A stretch of 10,932 bases of DNA from Chlamydiae bacterium RIFCSPHIGHO2_12_FULL_49_9 (lineage in GTDB: Bacteria; Chlamydiota; Chlamydiia; Chlamydiales; SM23-39). This document shows positions 1 to 6,411 of the stretch, piece by piece. Numbering within the stretch: position 1 is the first letter of the stretch; each line of letters starts with the position of its first letter. The notes under the pieces are model-generated. The model was given only the letters and a program-made list of their open reading frames with translations, was not told where the DNA came from and made no database searches. The DNA is taken from assembly GCA_001794935.1 (NCBI GenBank), contig MGLY01000002.1, positions 11,665-22,596 of the forward strand, given 5' to 3'. The translations under genes were made by a program, and so were the position numbers.

Positions 1-587
1 TCAATGGCGAGCCGGTCCTCTCCTATCGACAAGAAAAAAATGTCGATCCCAAATCGAACATCGAAACCTATGCCGCCCTCAAACTTCACATCGACAACTG
101 GCGCTGGGCAGGCGTCCCTTTTTATTTAAGGGGCGGCAAAAGACTCCCTAAAAGGGGCACAGAGATCGCGATTGCCTTCAAAGACGCTCCTGGCGTTCTC
201 TTTCAGCAGCAAGGGAAAAGTCAATCGAACGTCCTTGCGATCCGGATCCAGCCCGATGAGGGAATTGCGATTCGAATCAACTGCAAAGCGCCGGGACCTC
301 AAGGGCCAATCCAGCCGGTGAAGATGGATTTTCGCTACGGCTCTTACTTTGGGCAAACGCCGCCCGAGGCTTATGAGAGACTTATCCGCGACTGCATTTT
401 GGGAGACAGCACCCTTTTTGCAAGATCAGACGAAGTATTCCACTCTTGGCAAATCCTAACGCCTATTCTTCAATACTGGCAAAGCCAGCCTCCAAAAGAT
501 TTCCCCAATTACCCTTCCGGCTCTTGGGGACCCGAGTCGGCAGGCGGGATGATCGAAAAAGACGGCAGATCCTGGCGCATCTTATGA
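1..587 (+). CDS. zwf: Glucose-6-phosphate 1-dehydrogenase, C-terminal part (5' end outside window)
   Basis: This enzyme oxidises glucose-6-phosphate to 6-phosphogluconolactone and makes NADPH, the entry step of the oxidative pentose-phosphate pathway in the cytosol. Only the last 194 codons are present (first complete codon at base 3). They carry recognisable family motifs: VPFYLRGGKRLP (about residues 38-49 of the fragment; many bacterial enzymes have T or S where the first G of RGGK stands), IQPDEGI (82-88), and the C-terminal block PEAYERLIRDCILGDSTLF (121-139) followed by R-x-DEV-x-x-SW and YPSGSWGP (170-177). The C-terminus WRIL then TGA is a natural end. The stop overlaps the ATG of the OpcA-like gene as ATGA, which implies translational coupling. 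Identification is firm; the NADP-binding N-terminal domain cannot be assessed. Confidence 0.96.
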   Translation, partial: NGEPVLSYRQEKNVDPKSNIETYAALKLHIDNWRWAGVPFYLRGGKRLPKRGTEIAIAFKDAPGVLFQQQGKSQSNVLAIRIQPDEGIAIRINCKAPGPQGPIQPVKMDFRYGSYFGQTPPEAYERLIRDCILGDSTLFARSDEVFHSWQILTPILQYWQSQPPKDFPNYPSGSWGPESAGGMIEKDGRSWRIL

Positions 588-1660
588 CAACTCAACACAT
601 CATACCGCCCGCTCAAATTGAATCTCAGCTCCTTAAAATCTGGGAGGGGCTCGCCAAAGAAAACAAGATGAGGGCGTGCCTTTTCAACCTCATCGTCTTC
701 AATAAGCTCTCGGGGAGAACCGACTACTTTCGAAATATCGTCCAAAAAGTGCTCGAAAAATATCCTTGCCGAGTCATCTTCATCTCATCTGATCCCGACT
801 CCTCCCAAAACTATCTCAAAACGGCCGTTTCCGTCGTGACTCCCCCCAACGGCTCCGATCTCATCGCCTGCGATTATATCGATATCGGGGTGGCGGGGCC
901 TTTGCTTGCAAGAGTTCCCTTCGTTCTTCTTCCCCATATCATTCCCGATCTTCCCGTCTCTCTTCTTTGGGCAGAAGATTGCAGCGAACCCCACCCTCTA
1001 TTTGAGCCCCTTTCCAAATTGGCAAACCGGATCATCTTTGACTCTGAGTCGGCTGAATCGCTCCTTGCTTTTTCTCAAAAAGTGCTCAAAATTAAAAAAG
1101 AGACAAATCTCGATATCGCCGATCTCAATTGGGCGCGGATCGAGGGATGGAGGGAACTCGTCTTCTCTACATTCAGCCCCAAAGATCTCCAGGGACATCT
1201 CCAGGAGATCTCCAAAGTGGAGATCTCTTACAATTCGCAAGAGACCGAGTTTTTCTGCCATTTAAAAATCCAGGCGATGTATCTCCTCGCTTGGATTTCG
1301 AGCAGACTCGGCTGGAAGTTTAAAAGGGCCTCCAAAAATCTCCACTTTGACTTTGACCAGACAGAGGCTCAGATTTATTCCGCTATCTGGCAAAAGTTGG
1401 GACCCGGAACAGTCATTTCTATAAACATTGAAACGAAATCGGGCTACAGTTTTCACTGCGCGAGAATCCCCAAAGAGTATCATCGCGTCTCCATCCAGAT
1501 CGCATCGAAAGAAAAGTGTGAGCTTCCCTACCAGTTCGTTCTCGGGCAAACGGCTACAGGGCAATCGCTTGTCAAAGAGATCATCACTCAAGGGACGAGC
1601 GCTCATTATCTCGAGATGCTCGAAACTTTAAACTCACTCGATCGGGATCAGCTATGTTGA
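584..1660 (+). CDS. opcA: OpcA-like glucose-6-phosphate dehydrogenase assembly protein
   Basis: OpcA proteins are allosteric or assembly partners of G6PDH in cyanobacteria and actinobacteria. This 358-residue protein shows the expected features: a CRVIFISSDPDSS block near residues 62-74, a central VPFVLLPHIIPDLPVSLLWAED stretch at about 111-132 matching the family's leucine-rich LP-x-LLLPDLPV-WW region, ANRIIFDSESAES (147-159, compare 'ADRRITDS'), and ADLNWARIEGWRELV (179-193, compare 'DLAWTRLTPWR'). It is predicted soluble. The start at 584 was chosen because ATGA overlaps the zwf stop; an in-frame ATG at 446 would run 142 bases into zwf. The pgl ATG lies 7 bases inside its end. Position between zwf and pgl strongly supports the role. 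The C-terminal third is poorly conserved by eye. The family call rests on motifs I recall, without a profile search. Confidence 0.82.
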   Translation: MTTQHIIPPAQIESQLLKIWEGLAKENKMRACLFNLIVFNKLSGRTDYFRNIVQKVLEKYPCRVIFISSDPDSSQNYLKTAVSVVTPPNGSDLIACDYIDIGVAGPLLARVPFVLLPHIIPDLPVSLLWAEDCSEPHPLFEPLSKLANRIIFDSESAESLLAFSQKVLKIKKETNLDIADLNWARIEGWRELVFSTFSPKDLQGHLQEISKVEISYNSQETEFFCHLKIQAMYLLAWISSRLGWKFKRASKNLHFDFDQTEAQIYSAIWQKLGPGTVISINIETKSGYSFHCARIPKEYHRVSIQIASKEKCELPYQFVLGQTATGQSLVKEIITQGTSAHYLEMLETLNSLDRDQLC

Positions 1661-2376
1661 ATATCGAATCCTATGATGAAAGAAGAGATTACATCGTTGC
1701 GGAAAAGGCAGTTCTCTTTGCCGCCGAGCATTGGATTCACTCAGCCAAACGATCGATCCAGCAAAGAGGCCGATTTGCAGTGGCTCTTTCCGGAGGTTCA
1801 ACGCCGAAGGCAATCTTCAAAATGCTATCCCAATCTCGCGATATCGAGTGGGATAAAGTGTGGCTCTTTTGGAGCGATGAAAGAGCCGTCCCCGCAACCC
1901 ACCCCGAAAGCAACTACCATATGGCGATGGAAAGCGGACTCAAAAACCTCCCCATCCCGCCTCATCAGATCTTTCGGATGAAAGCGGAGGGCGACATCGA
2001 AAAAAATGCGCTCGATTACGAAGAGATCATCCGGCGCCGCCTGGACAAGTCGCTTTTTGATCTCGTCATGCTGGGCGTAGGCGAAGATGGACATACCGCC
2101 TCTTTGTTCCCGAATACAAAAGCTCTTGAAATTAAAGAAAATCTTGTCGCAGCCAACTTCATCCCCTCTCTCAAGGCCCACCGGATGACCCTCACCTTCC
2201 CCTGCATCAATGAGAGCCATCAGGCCGCCATCTACGCCATTGGCAAATCGAAGGCGTCAATCGTTCCCAAAGTCTTAGACGCCGCCATCCTCTCCCCCTA
2301 TCCTGCAAGCCATATCGGCACCGTCGAGAGAAAGGCCCTCTGGATTCTCGACAAAGAGGCCGGCCATTTTGTGTAA
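1654..2376 (+). CDS. pgl: 6-phosphogluconolactonase (DevB/Pgl type)
   Basis: The enzyme hydrolyses 6-phosphogluconolactone to 6-phosphogluconate, the second step of the oxidative pentose-phosphate pathway. At 240 residues the length is normal for the DevB/SOL family. Visible motifs are the phosphate-binding loop ALSGGSTPKAIFKML (44-58), WSDERAVPATHPESNYHMA (73-91), and the family signature FDLVMLGVGEDGHTASLFP (135-153) with the catalytic-region His147; RMTLTFPCIN (177-186) follows. Its ATG overlaps the end of the OpcA-like gene by 7 bases, completing a zwf-opcA-pgl unit. No strong Shine-Dalgarno precedes it, so coupling to the upstream gene is likely. The TAA stop is followed by an AT-rich 74-base gap without a clear terminator. 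Confidence 0.96.
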   Translation: MLNIESYDERRDYIVAEKAVLFAAEHWIHSAKRSIQQRGRFAVALSGGSTPKAIFKMLSQSRDIEWDKVWLFWSDERAVPATHPESNYHMAMESGLKNLPIPPHQIFRMKAEGDIEKNALDYEEIIRRRLDKSLFDLVMLGVGEDGHTASLFPNTKALEIKENLVAANFIPSLKAHRMTLTFPCINESHQAAIYAIGKSKASIVPKVLDAAILSPYPASHIGTVERKALWILDKEAGHFV

Positions 2377-2391
2377 AAATAATTTTAAAAC

Positions 2392-2420
2392 TTTCCTTAT
2401 ACAATAAACCCCTCTAAAAT
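2392..2420 (+). promoter_or_regulatory. Possible sigma-70-type promoter before the Inc-like gene
   Basis: TTTCCT (2392-2397, 3 of 6 to the -35 consensus), 17 bases, then TAAAAT (2415-2420, 5 of 6 to the -10 consensus). It lies in the AT-rich 74-base gap after pgl, about 30 bases ahead of the ATG at 2451. A second -10-like TATACAAT sits at 2398-2405. The -35 match is poor, so this is tentative. Confidence 0.3.
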
Positions 2421-2450
2421 AGAGCCCGTTAAACAAAGATAAATCTATTT

Positions 2451-2918
2451 ATGTCTATCCCAACTGTTCGATTCGACTACTTTTCACATGAAGTCAATCA
2501 ATTAGAGGCTGCAAAAAAAATCTTTGCTGAAGCGGATACGACAGTGCTAAAAGTCGCCTCTTTTGCCCTCGTCCTCTTCGCGGCAATCTTTGAGGGGTTT
2601 AAAAACACCCTCCTCTTTGTCTTCAATGGCGTTCTCTTTACAGCCAATCAAATCCATTTTGCAATCTATGGCGACGCCTCCCCTTCCTCTTCGGGAAAGG
2701 CAAAAAATAGGTGGTCCGCTGATCTACTGGAGGAGGGAGAGGGAATAGAAGAAGAGGATTCTGTAGAAGAGCCCCCCCCAGCTAAGGATTCTGTACAAGT
2801 TTCTGAAGAGCGGTATAATCCGTATGCACTTTCTTCGGACGATGATGACCAACCGGGAGCAAGCCCTGTAAGTCAGTCGCCTTCTTCTATTCCCGGAGCT
2901 GGGCTTGGCAGAGATTAA
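2451..2918 (+). CDS. Hypothetical membrane protein with bilobed hydrophobic region and acidic tail (Inc-like)
   Basis: I do not recognise a named family. The 155-residue product has a short polar N-terminus (1-33), two adjacent hydrophobic segments (about 34-49 and 52-73, separated only by EGFKN), and then a polar tail rich in E, D, S and P (LLEEGEGIEEEDSVEEPPP, 92-110; SSDDDDQPG, 128-136). Two closely spaced hydrophobic segments make the bilobed pattern typical of chlamydial inclusion-membrane (Inc) proteins, so an Inc-like role is possible, but this is topology only. No Shine-Dalgarno is evident before the ATG. A run of eight C residues (2772-2779) interrupts the tail coding sequence. The stop lies 3 bases before the tsaD start, suggesting co-transcription. 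The long undisturbed frame between two real genes supports it being expressed. Confidence 0.7.
   Translation: MSIPTVRFDYFSHEVNQLEAAKKIFAEADTTVLKVASFALVLFAAIFEGFKNTLLFVFNGVLFTANQIHFAIYGDASPSSSGKAKNRWSADLLEEGEGIEEEDSVEEPPPAKDSVQVSEERYNPYALSSDDDDQPGASPVSQSPSSIPGAGLGRD
2772..2779 (+). repeat. C8 homopolymer tract inside the Inc-like gene
   Basis: Eight consecutive C residues encode part of the EEPPPAK stretch (codons 108-110 are CCC CCC CCA). Gain of one C would put a TAA (2783-2785) in frame almost at once, giving EEPPPS-stop. Loss of one C would replace the acidic tail with a basic one of about 30 residues. It is a possible slippage site. Confidence 0.6.
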
Positions 2919-2921
2919 GAA

Positions 2922-3932
2922 ATGATTGTTCTTGGCATTGAAAGCACCTGCGATGAGACGGGCGCTTCCATTGTAGAAAATGGCGTTCGAATCCTGTCGA
3001 ACGTCGTAGCCTCCTCTGCAGATATCCATGAGCGCTTCGGCGGCGTATTCCCTGAGCTTGCCTGTAGACGCCACATCGACGCCATCATTCCCGTCATTGA
3101 GGAGGCGATGGCCAAAGCAAATGTCACCCCGGATGATGTTGATTTGATTGCAGTCGCTAAAGGACCCGGCCTGGTTGGCGCGCTCCTCATCGGCATGAAT
3201 GCAGCCAAAGGCCTTTCCATCGCATGGAAAAAGCCCTTCATCGGTATCAACCACGTCGAAGCTCATCTCTACGCAGCCATGATGGATCCCTCTTTTAAAA
3301 ACCCTTTTCCTGCATTGGGCGTCGTTTTGTCCGGCGGCCATACTCTTCTTTTGAAGATCAACGATATCGGAAGCTACGAGCCGATCGGGACGACGGTCGA
3401 CGACGCCATCGGCGAGGCCTTTGACAAGGTGGCAACCCTCCTCGGCCTCCCCTATCCGGGAGGACCCCATATAGAAAGGCTCAGCCGTGAGGGCAACCCA
3501 AAAGCCTTCTCCTTTAGCGCAGGCCGGGTGAAGAAAAACCCGCTTTGTTTTTCCTTCAGCGGACTAAAAACAAACGTCCTCTACGCAGTCAAAGGGCAAA
3601 ACGGGCAGGGCAAAACAGAAATAGTCAATAGGGCCGACGTCGCAGCCTCTTTTCAAGAAACCGCTTTGCGAGATGTCGTCTTAAAAGCCTCCCTTGCCAT
3701 CAAGAACTTTGAGTGCAGATCAATCGTTTTTGGCGGAGGTGTCTGCAACAACCAAAGACTCCGAGATCTCTTCTCGGAAACTCTTCCTGAAATGGATCTT
3801 TTTTGGCCCCCTCTGAATCTCAGCCAAGACAATGCGGCGATGATCGCGGGGCTCGGATTTCAAAAAATGATTCGCAATCCAAAAGGCGATCTTTTGGATC
3901 TCGAAGTGCAAACGCGCATTCCCATTGCGTAA
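2922..3932 (+). CDS. tsaD: tRNA N6-adenosine threonylcarbamoyltransferase TsaD (Gcp/Kae1/YgjD)
   Basis: TsaD transfers the threonylcarbamoyl group from threonylcarbamoyl-AMP to A37 of ANN-reading tRNAs, together with TsaB and TsaE, in the cytosol. The 336-residue length is typical. Motifs in order: LGIESTCDETGASIV (4-18), the metal-binding NHVEAHLYA with His111 and His115, LSGGHTLLL (136-144), DDAIGEAFDKVATLLGLPYP (160-179), FSFSGLKTNVLYAV (210-223), FGGGVCNNQRLR (270-281), and SQDNAAMIAGLGF (301-313) with metal ligand Asp303. The last block usually reads YCTDN; NLSQDN is a mild variant. The ATG comes 3 bases after the upstream stop and leads straight into the N-terminal motif, so the start is secure. 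tsaB and tsaE are not in this window. Confidence 0.98.
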   Translation: MIVLGIESTCDETGASIVENGVRILSNVVASSADIHERFGGVFPELACRRHIDAIIPVIEEAMAKANVTPDDVDLIAVAKGPGLVGALLIGMNAAKGLSIAWKKPFIGINHVEAHLYAAMMDPSFKNPFPALGVVLSGGHTLLLKINDIGSYEPIGTTVDDAIGEAFDKVATLLGLPYPGGPHIERLSREGNPKAFSFSAGRVKKNPLCFSFSGLKTNVLYAVKGQNGQGKTEIVNRADVAASFQETALRDVVLKASLAIKNFECRSIVFGGGVCNNQRLRDLFSETLPEMDLFWPPLNLSQDNAAMIAGLGFQKMIRNPKGDLLDLEVQTRIPIA

Positions 3933-3953
3933 AACAGTCCTATTCAGTAGAAT
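3925..3953 (+). promoter_or_regulatory. Candidate sigma-70-type promoter for the rpmG-lol operon
   Basis: TTGCGT (3925-3930) overlaps the tsaD stop, followed by exactly 17 bases and TAGAAT (3948-3953, 5 of 6 to TATAAT). Transcription would start near 3960, giving a leader of about 20 bases that contains the rpmG ribosome binding site. The geometry is good, but only the TTG half of the -35 matches consensus. Confidence 0.42.
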
Positions 3954-3969
3954 GTATGGATAAATTTTT

Positions 3970-3976
3970 AAGGTGG
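3970..3976 (+). promoter_or_regulatory. Ribosome binding site of rpmG
   Basis: AAGGTGG lies 5 bases before the ATG at 3982. It is one of the better Shine-Dalgarno matches in the window and fixes the start of a 52-codon gene that could otherwise be overlooked. Confidence 0.75.
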
Positions 3977-3981
3977 CTTAC

Positions 3982-4140
3982 ATGGCTAAAGGCAAACGCG
4001 AAAACATTAAATTGAAAAGCACCGAATCGAGCGAGTGCTACTGGACTGTCAAAAATAAAATCAACACGACCGAAAGGATCGAGTTGAAAAAATACGATTC
4101 AACGCTTCGACGCCATGTGATCTTCAAAGAAGCCAAATAG
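3982..4140 (+). CDS. rpmG: 50S ribosomal protein L33
   Basis: L33 is a small protein of the large ribosomal subunit. The product is 52 residues, beginning MAKGKRENIKLKSTES, with CYWTVKNKINTTERIELKKYD in the middle and a basic end LRRHVIFKEAK. This is the usual L33 pattern of a beta-rich body ending in RRHV-x-(F/Y)-KE-x-K. The only cysteine is at about residue 19, so it is the zinc-free type that lacks the paired CxxC motifs. A Shine-Dalgarno and a candidate promoter precede it. It ends 2 bases before the TTG start of the LolC/E-type permease. As I recall, the order rpmG - lolE - lolD is also found in Chlamydia, which is the strongest lineage hint in the window. Confidence 0.95.
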   Translation: MAKGKRENIKLKSTESSECYWTVKNKINTTERIELKKYDSTLRRHVIFKEAK

Positions 4141-4142
4141 CT

Positions 4143-5708
4143 TTGTTTGAGCTGAGTTTAGCCTACAAGTACCTCGTACCGAAAAAAAAGTCGCTCTCTA
4201 CGGCTTTGATTTCGCTCATGTCAGTGCTCGTCATATCCCTCGTGGTGTGGCTGGTGCTGATTTTTCTTTCTGTGATCTCCGGAATCGAAAAAAATTGGCT
4301 CCAAAAGCTCACCTCTCTTCACGCCCCCGTCAGACTCTCGCCGACTGAAAAATACTATAACTCCTACTATTATCAAATTGACGCGCTCGCATCGAATTCC
4401 AACTACACGCTCAAAACCATTGGCGAAAAATATCAAAGCCCCCTCTCCGACCCCTATTCGACCGATCTCGATGCAGAAATTCCCCCCTACTGGCCTAAAA
4501 AAACCGGAGAGGACCCCGTCAAAGAAGCATTCAATGAGCTCGCCGATCTAAAAAAAGAGCATCCTGAAATCCTATTCCAGGATTATGAGATCAGCGGCGC
4601 GCTCCTCCGTTTAAATCTTATGAGCCCGGCCGATGGAGCCCCCTCGTTTTTATCTCAGATGTCCTATCTTTTATCTTTGACAGAGCAAAATCCCAAATTG
4701 CGTTCCATTCTCATCGAGCCTACGCCTAACGATCTGGATTCTTCCCTTAAAAAGTTCGTAGAAAATGGAGTCTGCCGGATCGACTTTGAATCGGAGCCGG
4801 AAACTCCTCCGCCCTGGGTCTACTTCGTCAAAGGAGAGTGCAGACTGCCCCAAAGAGAAAATCGGACGCCGGTTCTCTTGCCGAAAAATTATAAAGAGGG
4901 CGGGGTGCGCATTGGAACCTTGGGCTCTCTCAATTACATGGCCTCATCCGCCGCCTCTTCGCAGGAGCAAAAAATCGACGTTCGGATCGTCGGCTTCTAT
5001 GACCCGGGAGTCTTGTCGATCGGCAATAAATGCGCAATCGTTCCTGTAGAGACGACCCGCGCGATCCATGCTGCCAATCGAACTTTTTCTCCCGATGGGA
5101 CACCGACAAACGGCATCTTTGTCTGGACAGACAACTTAACCGATGCGGCCCTCCTCAAAAAAGAGATCGAATCCCGCCTTGAAAAAGCGGAGCTCTCTTC
5201 TTACTGGAAGGCGGCGACTTTTGAGGAGTTTGAGTTTTCAAAAGATCTGATGCTCCAGTTTCGAAGCGACAGGACTTTGTTTCTGCTGATCGCCGCCATC
5301 ATTTTGATCGTCGCCTGCTCCAATGTGATCTCCCTTCTCGTTTTGCTCGTCAACGATAAGAAAAAAGAGATCGCCATCCTGCAGTCAATGGGCGCCTCTT
5401 TTAAAAGCATCGCCTCGATTTTTGGCATTTGCGGGGCTCTGATGGGCGCTTTGAGCTGTCTCTTGGGCAGTTTGCTTGCCCTTTTTACTCTGCGCCACCT
5501 CGACTCTCTTGTCTCTTTTCTAAGCTACATTCAGGGAAGAAGCGCCTTCAATCCCGCTTTTTTTGGAAAAGCGCTTCCCAACGAGCTCAGCTATGAGGCT
5601 CTCCTTTTCGTTCTCATTGCAACGCCGCTCCTCTCTTTTGCAGCAGGCCTTATTCCCGCTATCAAAGCGAGCCGCATCCGCCCCTCCTGTGTCTTGAGGT
5701 CCGAATGA
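4143..5708 (+). CDS. lolE: Lipoprotein-releasing ABC transporter permease, LolC/LolE family
   Basis: This is the permease half of the complex that extracts outer-membrane lipoproteins from the inner membrane for LolA. The 521-residue protein has the family topology: N-terminal SLAYKYLVPKKKSLST preceding TM1 (about 20-47), a large periplasmic domain (48-376), TM2 (377-403), the cytoplasmic coupling region KKKEIAILQSMGAS (406-419), TM3 (422-450), TM4 (484-506), and the C-terminal IPAIKASRIRPSCVLRS typical of this superfamily. The periplasmic domain is roughly 100 residues longer than in E. coli LolC/LolE (about 400-415 residues). The start is TTG at 4143, 2 bases after rpmG; no in-frame ATG precedes it, and the next one lies inside TM1. 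The stop overlaps the lolD ATG. With only one such permease here, it may act as a homodimer. LolC versus LolE cannot be settled. Confidence 0.9.
   Translation: MFELSLAYKYLVPKKKSLSTALISLMSVLVISLVVWLVLIFLSVISGIEKNWLQKLTSLHAPVRLSPTEKYYNSYYYQIDALASNSNYTLKTIGEKYQSPLSDPYSTDLDAEIPPYWPKKTGEDPVKEAFNELADLKKEHPEILFQDYEISGALLRLNLMSPADGAPSFLSQMSYLLSLTEQNPKLRSILIEPTPNDLDSSLKKFVENGVCRIDFESEPETPPPWVYFVKGECRLPQRENRTPVLLPKNYKEGGVRIGTLGSLNYMASSAASSQEQKIDVRIVGFYDPGVLSIGNKCAIVPVETTRAIHAANRTFSPDGTPTNGIFVWTDNLTDAALLKKEIESRLEKAELSSYWKAATFEEFEFSKDLMLQFRSDRTLFLLIAAIILIVACSNVISLLVLLVNDKKKEIAILQSMGASFKSIASIFGICGALMGALSCLLGSLLALFTLRHLDSLVSFLSYIQGRSAFNPAFFGKALPNELSYEALLFVLIATPLLSFAAGLIPAIKASRIRPSCVLRSE
5696..5700 (+). promoter_or_regulatory. 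Ribosome binding site of lolD
   Basis: GAGGT lies 4 bases ahead of the ATG at 5705, within the last codons of the upstream permease gene. It supports the overlapping ATGA start. Confidence 0.55.
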
Positions 5709-6361
5709 TTCTGTCCGCTAAAAATTTATTCAAATCGTTCAAAGAGCCCCAAAGGGTCGAAGTCCTCCACGACGTATCGCTCAGCGCATCCCAGGGAGAA
5801 TCGATTGCGATTTGCGGAAGATCGGGAGAGGGAAAGACAACCCTTCTTCACATTTTGGGAACTCTTGAGGAGCCCGACAGCGGCACTATCGAAATTAAGG
5901 GAAAAGCGTTCAGTTCATCTAATGGAGCGGGGCTCCGAAATGAGCACATTGGATTCATCTTCCAGTCGTTCAATTTGCTCGACGATTTCACAGCCCTTGA
6001 AAATGTGCTCATGCCGGCTCGGATCGGAAGACTTTCCGCAACTAGAGAAAAGGGTCTTGCTCTCTTAAAGAAAGTGGGACTCGAAGAGAGAGCCGACTTT
6101 CCCGCAAAGCTCCTCTCCGGCGGGGAAAAACAGCGGGTTGCAATTGCAAGAGCTCTTTGCAACGATCCCGATCTTCTCTTGGCGGATGAGCCCACAGGGA
6201 ATTTAGATCGGGCAAGTAGAGAACTGATCGCAAAAATCCTCTTCGATCTCGTCAAAATAGAGAAAAAAACTCTCATCTTGGCCACCCATGATATGGAGCT
6301 TGCCAAGCTCTGCACGCGGAAATATTCTTTAAGCTCAGGCCACGTTTCTCTAGCAGAATAA
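5705..6361 (+). CDS. lolD: Lipoprotein-releasing system ATP-binding protein LolD
   Basis: LolD is the ATPase that powers lipoprotein extraction by the LolCDE-type complex at the inner membrane. The 218 residues contain a complete ABC domain: Walker A GRSGEGKTTLL (38-48; E and T replace the more usual S-G-K-S residues), Q-loop FIFQSFNLLDDFTALENVLMP (84-104, Gln87), ABC signature LSGGEKQRVAIARAL (137-151), Walker B and D-loop LLLADEPTGNLD (157-168), and switch His195 in LATHD. The QSFNLL and PTGNLD wording is typical of the MacB/LolD subfamily, and the adjacent permease makes LolD the best reading. It is coupled to that gene by a 4-base ATGA overlap. It ends the operon; a 50-base gap follows. 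Confidence 0.95.
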   Translation: MILSAKNLFKSFKEPQRVEVLHDVSLSASQGESIAICGRSGEGKTTLLHILGTLEEPDSGTIEIKGKAFSSSNGAGLRNEHIGFIFQSFNLLDDFTALENVLMPARIGRLSATREKGLALLKKVGLEERADFPAKLLSGGEKQRVAIARALCNDPDLLLADEPTGNLDRASRELIAKILFDLVKIEKKTLILATHDMELAKLCTRKYSLSSGHVSLAE

Positions 6362-6411
6362 TCTTCTCTTCTGTTACGAATGGTTCCTTTTAATCATAGT
6401 GGGATAGGCTC

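Noticed and set aside
446..583. Earlier in-frame ATG for the OpcA-like gene
   Set aside because: It would overlap 142 bases of conserved zwf coding sequence; the ATG at 584 forms the usual ATGA overlap with the zwf stop.
906..1265. 119-codon + strand frame overlapping the OpcA-like gene
   Set aside because: It is an alternative frame within a gene with clear family motifs; the Ser/Lys/Arg-rich translation looks like an out-of-frame product.
1825..2220. 131-codon - strand frame inside pgl, and similar frames opposite lolD, ugd and the phosphatase gene
   Set aside because: All sit wholly inside well-identified + strand genes and have no motifs of their own.
2724..3470. A 248-codon open frame on the - strand across the Inc-like gene end and tsaD
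   Set aside because: It lies antisense to the strongly conserved tsaD, shows no recognisable motifs, and its composition reads as the mirror of tsaD codons.
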